From JAHTBL01 sp038532735 (GTDB lineage Bacteria; Pseudomonadota; Alphaproteobacteria; Rhodobacterales; Rhodobacteraceae), in NCBI GenBank assembly GCA_038532735.1, contig JBCBAC010000008.1, forward strand, positions 1 to 64,000: a stretch of 64,000 nt of DNA. The letters are read 5' to 3'. Shown piece after piece: positions 1 to 7,681 of the stretch. Each line of letters opens with the position of its first letter. The stretch's first letter is position 1. The position numbers and the translations under genes were made by a program. Below the pieces are notes generated by a model. It saw nothing but the letters and a program-made list of their open reading frames with translations. It did no database searches and was not told the origin of the DNA.

Positions 1-213
1 TGGGTAAGTCCTAGCTACACACTTCATGACGCCTCAGGAATCGTCTCACTGGGTCGATATAGGGGTTTGAGCACGAGCATTGCCGGAGGTCTAGAACCTA
101 CTGATACGCGGCCTCCTTGAAGGCACTCCCTCGTTGTGTTCGGCCTCTAAGGGGTTCAGCGTCGTCAAAGGTCACTATATCCGGCTCACGCCTGAAACCA
201 GGTGGACCAGTTA

Positions 214-786
214 TCATGGCGTACGAGTTCGAGAAGCGCCAGGTAGCCACCGATAAAGGGTTGGTACCGAAACACCCACGGCAGCGGCAGCATCCTTGAC
301 TGGTGTCCCGTTGGCCAGCAATTCGCGGACTGCGTTAACTTTGTCTTCCGTCATCTTCTTGGGACGCCCACCAACACGGCCCTTCTCTTTGGCAGCCCTC
401 AAGCCTGCCTGGGTCCGCTCGATGATTAGGTCACGTTCAAAGGCGGATATGGCACCCATTACATGGAACAGCAGCCTGCCTCCTGGAGTCTTCGTGTCTA
501 TGGCTTCAGTGAGGCTTTGGAACTCGATACCGTGCTTGTTCAAGTGATCCATTATTTCGATGAGATGCGGCAGGCTGCGGGCCACACGGTCCAGCTTGTA
601 GACCACTAGCTTGTCATCAGCATGTGGACGAAGATAGCCCAGCACCTCCGCCAGAACGGGCCTGTACTTCTTTGCACCGGATGCAACCTCGGTGAATACC
701 TTCTGGCATCCTGCAGCCTCCAGTGCCGCGATCTGGGCGTCCAGGACTTGGGTGTCTGTGCTGATACGTGCGTAGCCTATGTTCAT
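214..786 (-). CDS. Serine recombinase (resolvase/invertase family)
   Basis: A 190-residue small serine recombinase that should cut and rejoin DNA at short paired sites. The catalytic serine is Ser9 in YARIST. The resolvase core follows, including YKLDRVARS near residues 63-71 with conserved arginines, then a long helix ending in GRVGGRPKK. A C-terminal helix-turn-helix (about residues 145-185) would read the site. The length is normal for Tn3 resolvases and Hin/Pin invertases. An AAGGAGAG ribosome binding site supports the ATG at 786. No gene is visible in 1-213 downstream of it. It is the mobility gene of the low-G+C segment. No inverted-repeat pair for an invertible segment was found, so resolvase rather than invertase is my guess. 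Confidence 0.93.
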   Translation of the reverse strand: MNIGYARISTDTQVLDAQIAALEAAGCQKVFTEVASGAKKYRPVLAEVLGYLRPHADDKLVVYKLDRVARSLPHLIEIMDHLNKHGIEFQSLTEAIDTKTPGGRLLFHVMGAISAFERDLIIERTQAGLRAAKEKGRVGGRPKKMTEDKVNAVRELLANGTPVKDAAAAVGVSVPTLYRWLPGASRTRTP

Positions 787-847
787 TCGCTCTCCTTCTC
801 GAAACTCGTTCGCACCATAAGGGGTCTAGTGATTCGTTTCGATAGGG

Positions 848-940
848 GTTTATGAGAAAAGCAACATCAGTGTTTCGCCGAGAGGAATCTGTTCTTCCAG
901 CACGGGTATCGAGAACTGCAAAAACGTTCGTTTATGAGAA
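848..940. repeat. 11-bp direct repeat upstream of the recombinase
   Basis: GTTTATGAGAA occurs at 848-858 and again at 930-940, in the gap between the recombinase start and the HNH gene. Small serine recombinases often act at sites next to their own gene, so these could be parts of a res-like site. The repeat is short and A+T-rich, and chance is a real alternative. Confidence 0.25.
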
Positions 941-1037
941 TGTATGAATTATGTCATGGTCGCGTCTTGCCACGGGTGATCGATGCACCCAGCATCATCG
1001 AAGTCTATGCAACGGTGGGCCTGCCATAGCGGCCCGA

Positions 1038-1937
1038 TCAGTGCTTAAAGCAGTTCTCTCTGTGCCACTCCACAAATTCTCGCCTCGGCCTCTCAGAAAG
1101 GCGCTGAGGGCTCAAGAGGTGGCCGGTAGAGTTGATCATCCCCTTCACGGCATCAGCATCGTTGGTTTGGCGTGACACCAGAATTTCCAGATCGTCCGAC
1201 AAGCCGACCAAGCCCCGGTCAAACATCCAGTGTGCTGTTCCCGACAACGCGATGCCGTTGCTGATGATGTCCGGGCCATCCTGTTCAACTGGGCGAATAT
1301 GGGCGGCTTCTACCTCTGCACGTCCCCCACCGTTAATCAGCCGCAGACCCGTGATAGCACAACGTTCGCCATAAGCTCTCAGCACTTTACGCCGGAAGTT
1401 ACGGTCCCTGACGGCTCTGTTCGCCAGTAGTGTGACCCGGTCCCGGACCGGAACATGATCAAACGGTTGTTGGGCTTCTGCGAAACCTTCGACCGCGGAT
1501 TGGTCCCCAAGTCTCGGCAGGATGCCATCATCATCGATCAATCCGCGATTGATGATCCGGGCGAAATCTGTGTCCGACAGGGGGCGAACAGCGGATTCGG
1601 CTCTGCCAGAGATGTTGCCCTGATCGTTCAGTAGCCCCCGTTCGATTACATCGTTTTGATGCCTGAACGGCACGGGGTCACCAAAGTCGAGATATGTCCC
1701 CGGTTCGATGACGGCGATATACATACCCGAACTACGCGGGTCGGCGATGATCTCCTGGACCTTAGCGACTGCAAAGTACCCCTTGGTCTGTTTGACCTTG
1801 CTGGGCTCCAGGTAGACGATCCAGTCGCCCTCACATTGCTGAGCACGGCTCAGATACTGCGACGGGAACTGATACCGTTCCGATGGGACATCATCGTAGA
1901 TCGAGTCCGTCCGGTGGATGAACACACCAAAAGCCAT
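1038..1937 (-). CDS. HNH endonuclease with possible N-terminal reader domain
   Basis: A 299-residue protein ending in an HNH nuclease domain: CAITG with Cys193, EAAHIRP with His213, then Asn227 and AHWMF with His236, the usual metal-binding and catalytic arrangement. The N-terminal half begins MAFGVFIHR and contains WIVYLEP and GYFAVAKV. These resemble the beta-rich PUA/EVE-like readers that precede HNH domains in modification-dependent restriction enzymes; that reading is inference. The frame extends 25 codons further upstream, but that extension is hydrophobic and unlike the family, so I start at 1937. It is divergent from the ATPase gene at 2192 and shares its lower-G+C context. No methyltransferase is nearby, which fits a type IV-like or solitary nuclease. 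Confidence 0.8.
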   Translation of the reverse strand: MAFGVFIHRTDSIYDDVPSERYQFPSQYLSRAQQCEGDWIVYLEPSKVKQTKGYFAVAKVQEIIADPRSSGMYIAVIEPGTYLDFGDPVPFRHQNDVIERGLLNDQGNISGRAESAVRPLSDTDFARIINRGLIDDDGILPRLGDQSAVEGFAEAQQPFDHVPVRDRVTLLANRAVRDRNFRRKVLRAYGERCAITGLRLINGGGRAEVEAAHIRPVEQDGPDIISNGIALSGTAHWMFDRGLVGLSDDLEILVSRQTNDADAVKGMINSTGHLLSPQRLSERPRREFVEWHRENCFKH

Positions 1938-2191
1938 GATCCCGATCATGGCGACAAAAAAAGTCGCTGCCAATCCACCAAGCCCTTGAACCGCGTGAGC
2001 TTTGTTCGACATTCACTCTTACCCGGTTCAGAGTTGGCTAGTCACCATGACGCTCCGCTGTGTGTTGTCGATGTCTGCGTTGAGCGCCTGGACCGGGCAG
2101 CCAAACAAAATGGGGCGGCAACGGAGCAGTAGGTAAGCATCGGTTCGCGTCTTTTCATCAGACCACCTGTTGGTTACCGTTCTGCTATTTG

Positions 2192-4171
2192 ATGAAAGGT
2201 ATCGATGTGGCTGAAACCGGCTGGCTGTCTGATCCTATTGGCAGGATCAATAATCTATCTTTGGCTCCCTCGCCAAAGAACACGCTTCAGCCGATGTTCG
2301 AGGCACTAATGAACTCCATTCATGCCATCCAAGAAAGGTTCGGTACCGACCGCCTTTCTTCTGGTGTCATCGACATTGAGATGACCGAGAATGACGAAGG
2401 GTCGTACACCGGCTTCATCATAACTGACAACGGAATTGGCCTAGATACGGACAACATGATTTCGTTCCGTAAGTCAGACTCGATGAAGAAGGTAAAGTTC
2501 GGCGGGAAAGGAGTGGGCCGTCTTCTATGGCTGAAGGTTGCTGAAAAGGTCTCTATATCCAGCAGGTATGCTGATGGCGGAAAAAGCCAGTCAATCTCGT
2601 TCGACTTTGTTGCCGATCCTGTTCAGCCGATCTCCAATCTCTCCCACACAGACACCGACGGTGAGATTGGTACCTGTGTACGTCTCACACCACTAAAGAC
2701 GGCATATGCGCTACATATTCCGGTCAAGCTCGATACGGTGGCAGTCCGTACCGTGGCACATTTCATCAATTATTTTGTCAATGTGGATTGCCCGAAGATC
2801 ACCTTGATGGACTCTAAAGACAGCATCGTCTTGTTCGACAAGTTCACCGAGGATGTCGCGCGAGACCAATCCTACCTGATCAAAGCATCGGTGGACGGTG
2901 AAGGGCAGCAACTGACGCTGAACTGCTTTTTGGTGCCAAAGAAATACTCTGACGACGAGAAGGGAACCAACGGGCTATTCTTCGGTGCACATGGCCGTGC
3001 CGTTACCAGGTACGACATGGATGGTGTTATTGGCCTGAAGGCCATTGACGGAAAATACGCTTTCTTTGGTTATCTTGAAGGCCCCCTTTTGGATGGGGCG
3101 GTCAATGACACCAGGACGGAGTTTTCACTCAGTGAGGACACGATTGACGATCTGAAGCGGCAGTGCATCACCAACATGCTCAGCTTCTTGAAGGTTGAGA
3201 TCGACCGGGTGAGAGACCGGCAGATACAGACTATCGTCAATGTCCGCAATGAACACCTGCGCTTTTACAATGTTGCTAAGAACCCCGCAGAGATTGCCGA
3301 TAAGCTGTCGTTGGCCACCCAGAAAGACGAAGACATCTTTGTCGAACTGTCCCGGCAGTCACTGCGTCAGTACAAAAAGGCGCGTCGCGAATTTGCGCAG
3401 GCGAAGACCAAAGACCTGCCTGACATTGACCAAAAGGCCAAGGCGTATGTTTCAGAGCTACAAGACGAGTCCTTGTCGTCTTTGGCTGAGTACATCTACA
3501 AGCGGAAACTAATTCTCGACATGTTCGAAAACCGGTCAGGCTTTGCAGACATCGACGCTGAGAAGGCGCATTATGAGAGGGTCGTCCACGAACTGATTTG
3601 CCCACTGGGGTCTTCTAAGAGTGAACTTGATTACGAAGACCATAACCTGTGGATCATCGATGACAGGTTGGCGTTTTACTCATACTTTAACTCTGACAAA
3701 CAGATGAAGGCTCAAGCGCAGAGTACAGACAAACGCCGCCCTGACATCACCCTATTCGACTTGGGCATGGGATTCGAAAAAGGTGCATCTCTGGAGCCGA
3801 TTACTATCATCGAGTTTAAGAGGCCCAAGCGGGATGACTACACCATGTCTGATAACCCGTTCACTCAGGTTCAGGACTACGTGAAGGAACTTCGGAGTGC
3901 AGGTGAAGCGAACAGGTTCGACGGAAAGACCATACGCACAATCGATCAAGACACTCCTTTCATGTGCCAGATTGTTGCTGATGACACACCGAGCCTCCGC
4001 GACGTGATGGACAGGTTGAATGGCTTCTATAAGAAGGCTGGTTCGAAGTCATACTATCGCTGGGACAGCCACTTCCGAATATTCATGGAAGTCACATCGT
4101 ATGCGGACCTGATCTCAGGTGCAAAAGCTCGTCATGCTGCATTCTTCCATAAACTCGGTATATCTCCCTAG
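2192..4171 (+). CDS. GHKL (HSP90/MORC/MutL-like) ATPase with PD-(D/E)xK-like C-terminus
   Basis: A protein of about 659 residues. The N-terminus has a Bergerat ATP-binding fold: FEALMNSIHA with Glu37 and Asn41, ITDNGIGLD with Asp79, and GGKGVGR near residues 104-110, as in HSP90, MutL and MORC rather than sensor kinases. The middle (about 340-480) is charged and helical. The C-terminus carries RPDITLFD (Asp about 518) and IIEFKRPKRDD (Glu541, Lys543), the D...ExK layout of a restriction-type nuclease core, then NPFTQVQDYVKEL. I infer an ATP-gated nuclease. GTG at 2207 has a better-placed AAAGG site and may be the true start. It lies beside an HNH nuclease and a recombinase, the context of a phage-defence or restriction gene. 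Function is unproven. Confidence 0.75.
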   Translation: MKGIDVAETGWLSDPIGRINNLSLAPSPKNTLQPMFEALMNSIHAIQERFGTDRLSSGVIDIEMTENDEGSYTGFIITDNGIGLDTDNMISFRKSDSMKKVKFGGKGVGRLLWLKVAEKVSISSRYADGGKSQSISFDFVADPVQPISNLSHTDTDGEIGTCVRLTPLKTAYALHIPVKLDTVAVRTVAHFINYFVNVDCPKITLMDSKDSIVLFDKFTEDVARDQSYLIKASVDGEGQQLTLNCFLVPKKYSDDEKGTNGLFFGAHGRAVTRYDMDGVIGLKAIDGKYAFFGYLEGPLLDGAVNDTRTEFSLSEDTIDDLKRQCITNMLSFLKVEIDRVRDRQIQTIVNVRNEHLRFYNVAKNPAEIADKLSLATQKDEDIFVELSRQSLRQYKKARREFAQAKTKDLPDIDQKAKAYVSELQDESLSSLAEYIYKRKLILDMFENRSGFADIDAEKAHYERVVHELICPLGSSKSELDYEDHNLWIIDDRLAFYSYFNSDKQMKAQAQSTDKRRPDITLFDLGMGFEKGASLEPITIIEFKRPKRDDYTMSDNPFTQVQDYVKELRSAGEANRFDGKTIRTIDQDTPFMCQIVADDTPSLRDVMDRLNGFYKKAGSKSYYRWDSHFRIFMEVTSYADLISGAKARHAAFFHKLGISP

Positions 4172-4684
4172 ACTCACGCTGGGACACATTGGAGGTACAC
4201 TGCGCAGAGGCTGAAGCGTAAAGCATTGATAATAAACATAATTATTTCCCCACATCAGACTCCGGTACTCGCCTCCATCTATTTTCAAGCACTTAGCTCT
4301 AGCGTCTCGTCGCATCATCAAGGCGTCTCTGAACGATGCCTATTTTCATCCTGTAAGGTAGCGTCCAAATTGGTCGAGACCGCATGGCCGTTCAGTTCTC
4401 TGACGCATTCCGAATTCGCCCGAGCGCCATGACGTTGATCAAACCAATGTCTCTTAGTTCGTTGGGTTCTTTTGCCTGTAATTAGCTTTTCAAGCCGCTC
4501 TTAGTGAATGAGATTTCTGTTCAGCGTCTTTTCCCATCAACTTTGGAAAGAATTCAATTCCAGGACAGATCTTATCCACGAGCCTTGAAAGTTTAGCGTT
4601 AGGCCACCGGTCATCCAGCCATTTCGAAGGGATTTGCCTTTACAAGCGGTCAGCTAGGTTATGAGCCACGAGAGAGGTGAAATA
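4172..4684. other. Gene-poor A+T-richer stretch at the right edge of the accessory segment
   Basis: Five hundred bases without a convincing intact gene between the ATPase and the conserved core gene at 4685. It is richer in A+T than what follows and contains one degraded protein-like frame on the minus strand (separate entry). No tRNA, attachment-site repeat or transposase end was recognised. It probably marks the junction between transferred DNA and the core chromosome. Confidence 0.5.
4490..4639 (-). pseudogene. Possible gene remnant (3' end of an unknown coding region)
   Basis: On the minus strand, 49 codons are open up to a TGA at 4490-4492, giving protein-like sequence with tryptophans and mixed charge (for example KWLDDRWPNAKLSRLVDK and KICPGIEFFPKLMGKD). 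An in-frame TAA lies directly upstream at 4640-4642 and there is no start codon. It therefore looks like the surviving tail of a disrupted gene. I do not recognise the family, and an open frame this short could be chance. Confidence 0.25.
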
Positions 4685-5263
4685 ATGACCGATCTGACTT
4701 TTGATACAGCGGGATATGTGACCGGCAGCGCACCCCAAGACGTGCTGCATTTTGGCCATTACATGATGCTGGCCGATGCGCGGATGAACCTGTTTTCAGT
4801 GTTTGATGATCTGAAATACGATCGCTCTGACCTCGACATGATGTCACCCGGGATGCGCAGGCATGCGATTTCAATGCTGTCGAAGGCGGGGTTCAAGCAG
4901 GTGTCGGGCCGGGTCTTGCGGCATGAGGCGCAGGATATCGTCTGTCATTTTCCAAAGTTCCACGCGCTTGGCTCGTCACCCTTTGACATTACGCGCTATA
5001 CGCCAAAGCGAGAGCGTGACTACTACATTCTGACGCCCACGCAGACAGCGTGTCAGATCATCGACGGCTACGGATTGGAAGAGGCGATGACGCGGCTGGA
5101 AGCGCTGGTGCGGTTGCAGCCCGTCAATGTCTTCAAGCTGCGCGACTATCTAGAGGACCAGGCCGCGCATCGCGATTTTGAGCCGCTGGTTGGCCATCTG
5201 ATGGCTGTGCAGAAAGAAGCGGTTGCTGCATCGCCGCTGCGCAGTCGGCGGGCGCTAAGTTAG
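4685..5263 (+). CDS. Conserved hypothetical protein
   Basis: A 192-residue soluble protein with no signal peptide or membrane segment. GAGAGGTGA sits six to eight bases before the ATG at 4685, which decides against the in-frame ATG at 4661. Visible features are the HFGHYMMLADARMNLFSVFDDL region near the start, an FHALGSSPFDITRYTPKRE stretch in the middle, and a helical C-terminus. Composition matches the core genome. I do not recognise a domain or function. It converges with the HMG-CoA lyase gene, leaving only a three-base gap. Confidence 0.75.
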   Translation: MTDLTFDTAGYVTGSAPQDVLHFGHYMMLADARMNLFSVFDDLKYDRSDLDMMSPGMRRHAISMLSKAGFKQVSGRVLRHEAQDIVCHFPKFHALGSSPFDITRYTPKRERDYYILTPTQTACQIIDGYGLEEAMTRLEALVRLQPVNVFKLRDYLEDQAAHRDFEPLVGHLMAVQKEAVAASPLRSRRALS

Positions 5264-5266
5264 CCT

Positions 5267-6226
5267 TCAGGCCTCTGCCGTTGCGGTGAGCGCCGGGTCG
5301 TAGCGACGTAGGCGCGGACCCGCTTTCAGGATCTGGCCGGGCAAAGACTCGCCGAGCGTCTCTTCGGTGAGGCGCGCCGCGGCGGTGATCTTTTCGAGGT
5401 CGATGCCGGTTCGATAGCCGCTTTCCTGCAGCAGATAGACCAGATCTTCGGTGCAGATATTGCCGGTGGCGCCCGCCGCGAAGGGGCAGCCCCCAAGACC
5501 ACCGATGGAGGCGTCGTAATGAATGATGCCTTCGCTGAGGCCCGTCATCACGCAAGCAAGACCCACACCGCGGGTGTTGTGGAAATGCAGGACGATCTCA
5601 AGGGTCGGGACCTCTGCCCGGATGGCGCGGATCGCGGCTTTGACAGTGGTGGGCGTGGCCATGCCGGTGGTGTCGCCGAGGCCGACACTGGTGGCCCCCA
5701 GATCGTGATAGACGCGGGCGATGCGAGCCACGTTTTCAGGGGGCACGACCCCTTCGAATGGGCAGCCGAAGGCGGTGGCAATGCCGCCCTCCAGCGCGAG
5801 GCCCTCGCGGTGGGCGAGGGCTGCGACAGCGTCAAACTCTGCCAGCGATGCCTCAACCGAGCGGTTCACGTTCTTGCGGTTGTGGGTCTGGGAGGCAGAG
5901 ACGACAGTGTGCACCGCGTCGACACCCGCCGCCGCGGCCCGTTCCGCGCCTTTGAGGTTGGGAATAAGGGCCGAGAGCACGGCATCAGCGGGACGGTTTA
6001 CCCCCGCCACAACCTCTGCCGCATCTGCCAGTTGCGGAACCGCGCGTCGGCTGACGAACGAGGTGATCTGCATATGACGCACACCAGCGTCGAACATCGC
6101 GTTCACAATCTCGATCTTGCGGGCGGTCGGAATGAAGGGTTTGACGTTCTGAAACCCATCACGCGGCCCAACCTCGCAAACCGTGATGGCGCTGCCATCG
6201 GACACAGGGCTTGGAGCGTGGGACAT
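5267..6226 (-). CDS. mvaB: Hydroxymethylglutaryl-CoA lyase
   Basis: A 319-residue TIM-barrel lyase of the HMG-CoA lyase family, which splits 3-hydroxy-3-methylglutaryl-CoA into acetyl-CoA and acetoacetate at the end of leucine breakdown. VGPRDGFQN near residues 19-27 supplies the conserved Arg-Asp, and LHFHNTRG is the metal-binding histidine motif. GGLGGCPFAAGATGN at 242-256 is the family signature with active-site Cys247. Length is normal. No other leucine-degradation genes (acyl-CoA dehydrogenase, methylcrotonyl-CoA carboxylase) are adjacent, so a related acyl-CoA lyase substrate cannot be excluded. About 270 non-coding bases lie upstream. Confidence 0.9.
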   Translation of the reverse strand: MSHAPSPVSDGSAITVCEVGPRDGFQNVKPFIPTARKIEIVNAMFDAGVRHMQITSFVSRRAVPQLADAAEVVAGVNRPADAVLSALIPNLKGAERAAAAGVDAVHTVVSASQTHNRKNVNRSVEASLAEFDAVAALAHREGLALEGGIATAFGCPFEGVVPPENVARIARVYHDLGATSVGLGDTTGMATPTTVKAAIRAIRAEVPTLEIVLHFHNTRGVGLACVMTGLSEGIIHYDASIGGLGGCPFAAGATGNICTEDLVYLLQESGYRTGIDLEKITAAARLTEETLGESLPGQILKAGPRLRRYDPALTATAEA

Positions 6227-6445
6227 GAATGGCCTCGTTGGGTTCGCAGGACGGGTCGAACATGCCAGCAGCGCGGTAGGATCATCAAGAGGGTGATCTT
6301 CACCTGCGGCTGCAAGCTACTTGATAAGCTGAGCCACGAATGCATCAGATGCTTGTCTTCTTGGCATACCAGCACGGCTGAGAAACGCTATGCATTAATG
6401 CCCTCTTTTACACTTATCGCGTTTTTTTGCCAAAGCGATGTCGCG

Positions 6446-6461
6446 GCATGACAGGTCATGC
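6446..6461. repeat. Perfect 16-bp palindrome
   Basis: GCATGACAGGTCATGC reads as two 7-base arms around AG. It lies in the gap between the end of the small gene at 6498 and the start of the HMG-CoA lyase gene, about 220 bases upstream of the latter. There is no T-tract, so it looks more like a dimeric regulator site than a terminator. The regulator is unknown. Confidence 0.4.
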
Positions 6462-6497
6462 GGTGTCCGTCGCAGCCCTTTGCTGAACAAAAACGCG

Positions 6498-6980
6498 CTA
6501 GGTGACGACTGACAGAACCGGCGGTGCCGTGCGGCGGCGGCGTTCCAATCCGCAAGCGAAGCGGTGTGCGAAACTCAGCCCGGCGCGGATCACGTCAGGG
6601 GCCATCAGGCCTTGGGTCAGATCCTCGACCGCGCTGCGCGCTTCGTTGGCGTTATCGCGGCGCATGTGGTGGAGCATGCGCAGGAAGTGGCGTTCATCGT
6701 CGGTCACCTGCCCGCGCCCTTCGGGCAAACCGAAGCCAAGTTTTGACGCGCGACACTCATGCACCGTGATCACAACGCGGCCCAAAGCATGGGCGACCGG
6801 GTAGCCAATGGCGTCGCCCCAGATGTCAACGGCCTCGCGGGTTGCGCGATGCCAAAGCGTGGGGTCAGACAGGTTGAGGGACGCGACAAGCAGGCGCGCG
6901 ATGGGCAGAAGCTGCGTCTCAAACGCATCGCAGCGTGTGTCACCCAACGGCAGGGCGGCGGCGGGGGGATGATCGCTCAT
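6498..6980 (-). CDS. Hypothetical protein, second gene of a two-gene unit
   Basis: A 160-residue soluble, helix-rich protein of unknown function. Its ATG overlaps the stop of the 73-residue gene upstream (ATGA), so the two are co-translated. The segment near residues 80-120, with VTDDERHFLRML followed by RRDN, resembles by eye the middle of two other unknowns here (21701-22180 and 24465-24887). All three neighbour iron-uptake genes. The C-terminus is arginine-rich. The unit reads away from an iron-responsive-looking box at 7336. I infer a role in iron or haem physiology, weakly. Confidence 0.7.
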   Translation of the reverse strand: MSDHPPAAALPLGDTRCDAFETQLLPIARLLVASLNLSDPTLWHRATREAVDIWGDAIGYPVAHALGRVVITVHECRASKLGFGLPEGRGQVTDDERHFLRMLHHMRRDNANEARSAVEDLTQGLMAPDVIRAGLSFAHRFACGLERRRRTAPPVLSVVT

Positions 6981-7198
6981 GCGTGGCTCCTTTCCGGAGG
7001 GTAAGTGGATGCCACAAGCCGGATGACGTTTTCGGGCAAGGGGCCTGCCGTATCGTCCGGGCGTGGCAAGGGGGCCGCAGCTTTGGCGGGAAAGCGCAAA
7101 TCGGCCTCAATCGCAGCTTTCAATTTCGGGTTCAGCCCGCAGCCATAGCGGCTGGAGAGCTCATCCATGCCACGCAAATCGGTGAGGGTCTTGCTCAT
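6977..7198 (-). CDS. Small hypothetical protein, first gene of a two-gene unit
   Basis: A 73-residue protein starting MSKTLTDLRGMDEL. An ideal GGAGGA site precedes the ATG at 7198, which argues against the longer in-frame extension upstream. It has no signal peptide, membrane segment or metal motif. The tail is proline-rich (PLPRPDDTAGPLP). Its stop overlaps the start of the 160-residue gene. Box 1 lies about 140 bases upstream, so iron-dependent expression is likely. The function is not recognised. Confidence 0.7.
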   Translation of the reverse strand: MSKTLTDLRGMDELSSRYGCGLNPKLKAAIEADLRFPAKAAAPLPRPDDTAGPLPENVIRLVASTYPPERSHA

Positions 7199-7335
7199 GA
7201 CGCAGTCCTCCGATTGAGGGCGCATAGAGCAGAGAATGGGGGAAGCTGGTGCATCGTCATCTGTCTGTGGACCGTTCTGTCTGTCGTTTCTGGACGCCGG
7301 GCCGCAGGATTTGCGTGATGCTAGGTGCACAGTAA

Positions 7336-7351
7336 CTGACCAATTTAGTCG
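7336..7351. promoter_or_regulatory. Putative iron-responsive box, copy 1
   Basis: CTGACCAATTTAGTCG matches the shared pattern YTGA[CG]NNNTTTAGT found upstream of several iron genes in this window, with the GAC...GTC inverted ends intact. It lies about 140 bases upstream of the 73-residue gene on the minus strand. Rhodobacterales are known to use a box of this kind (the Iron-Rhodo-box, linked to IscR). The match here is by eye. Confidence 0.5.
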
Positions 7352-7556
7352 GATTTATCCAGAGGCAGAATTGTCGCGCTTTCAAAAAGAGGTAAAGGTG
7401 CTGAGCGATGCCCTGCAAGATTTGGTGCCTGCCTTCGGCGCAAAGCAGCTTAATTTTGATAGCGTTTCAGGGGCTTGGAGGGCTTAGAAGCCGTCAGAAA
7501 CGAACAAATAAGGCGATTTATGCAGGGCACAGGTGCGCTCGCGATATCACTAATTC

Positions 7557-7572
7557 CTGACTATTTTAGTTT
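7557..7572 (+). promoter_or_regulatory. Putative iron-responsive box, copy 2
   Basis: CTGACTATTTTAGTTT keeps the left arm and TTTAGT core of the shared box but has lost the right-hand CA. It sits about 110 bases upstream of the pseudoazurin start at 7682, a plausible operator position. Confidence 0.45.
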
Positions 7573-7681
7573 ACTTTTCCAGTCATTCAGGTGACAAATT
7601 ATCTGTCGGTGTCCTTCGCTTGTCGTCTGGCGGATGCGGACTATTGTATACGTCGCAAACACTAAGGAAGTTGAGGAAATC

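Larger units (their letters stand above)
7199..7681. other. Divergent control region between the 73-residue gene and pseudoazurin
   Basis: A 483-base non-coding region that is A+T-richer than its surroundings and carries two variants of the iron-linked box (7336-7351 and 7557-7572), one nearer each divergent gene. Frames open within it lack start signals and family resemblance. I see no FNR-type TTGAT-N4-ATCAA palindrome, the control often found for pseudoazurins of denitrifiers. Confidence 0.55.

Noticed and set aside
1..213. tRNA or attachment-site remnant at the left end
   Set aside because: No cloverleaf, T-loop sequence or repeat partner could be found.
1938..2012. Membrane helix at the N-terminus of the HNH nuclease
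   Set aside because: The 25 extra codons look hydrophobic, but a start at 1937 gives the N-terminus expected for the family; the extension is probably untranslated.
5519..6451. Long open frame on the plus strand opposite the HMG-CoA lyase gene
   Set aside because: It mirrors the codons of a well-supported lyase, is arginine- and histidine-rich, and has no family resemblance; a shadow of high-G+C coding.
7236..7487. Small plus-strand frame in the pseudoazurin upstream region
   Set aside because: No ribosome site, no recognisable sequence, and it covers a box; probably chance.
7199..7681. FNR or NNR control of pseudoazurin
   Set aside because: No TTGAT-N4-ATCAA palindrome is present, and no denitrification genes are near.
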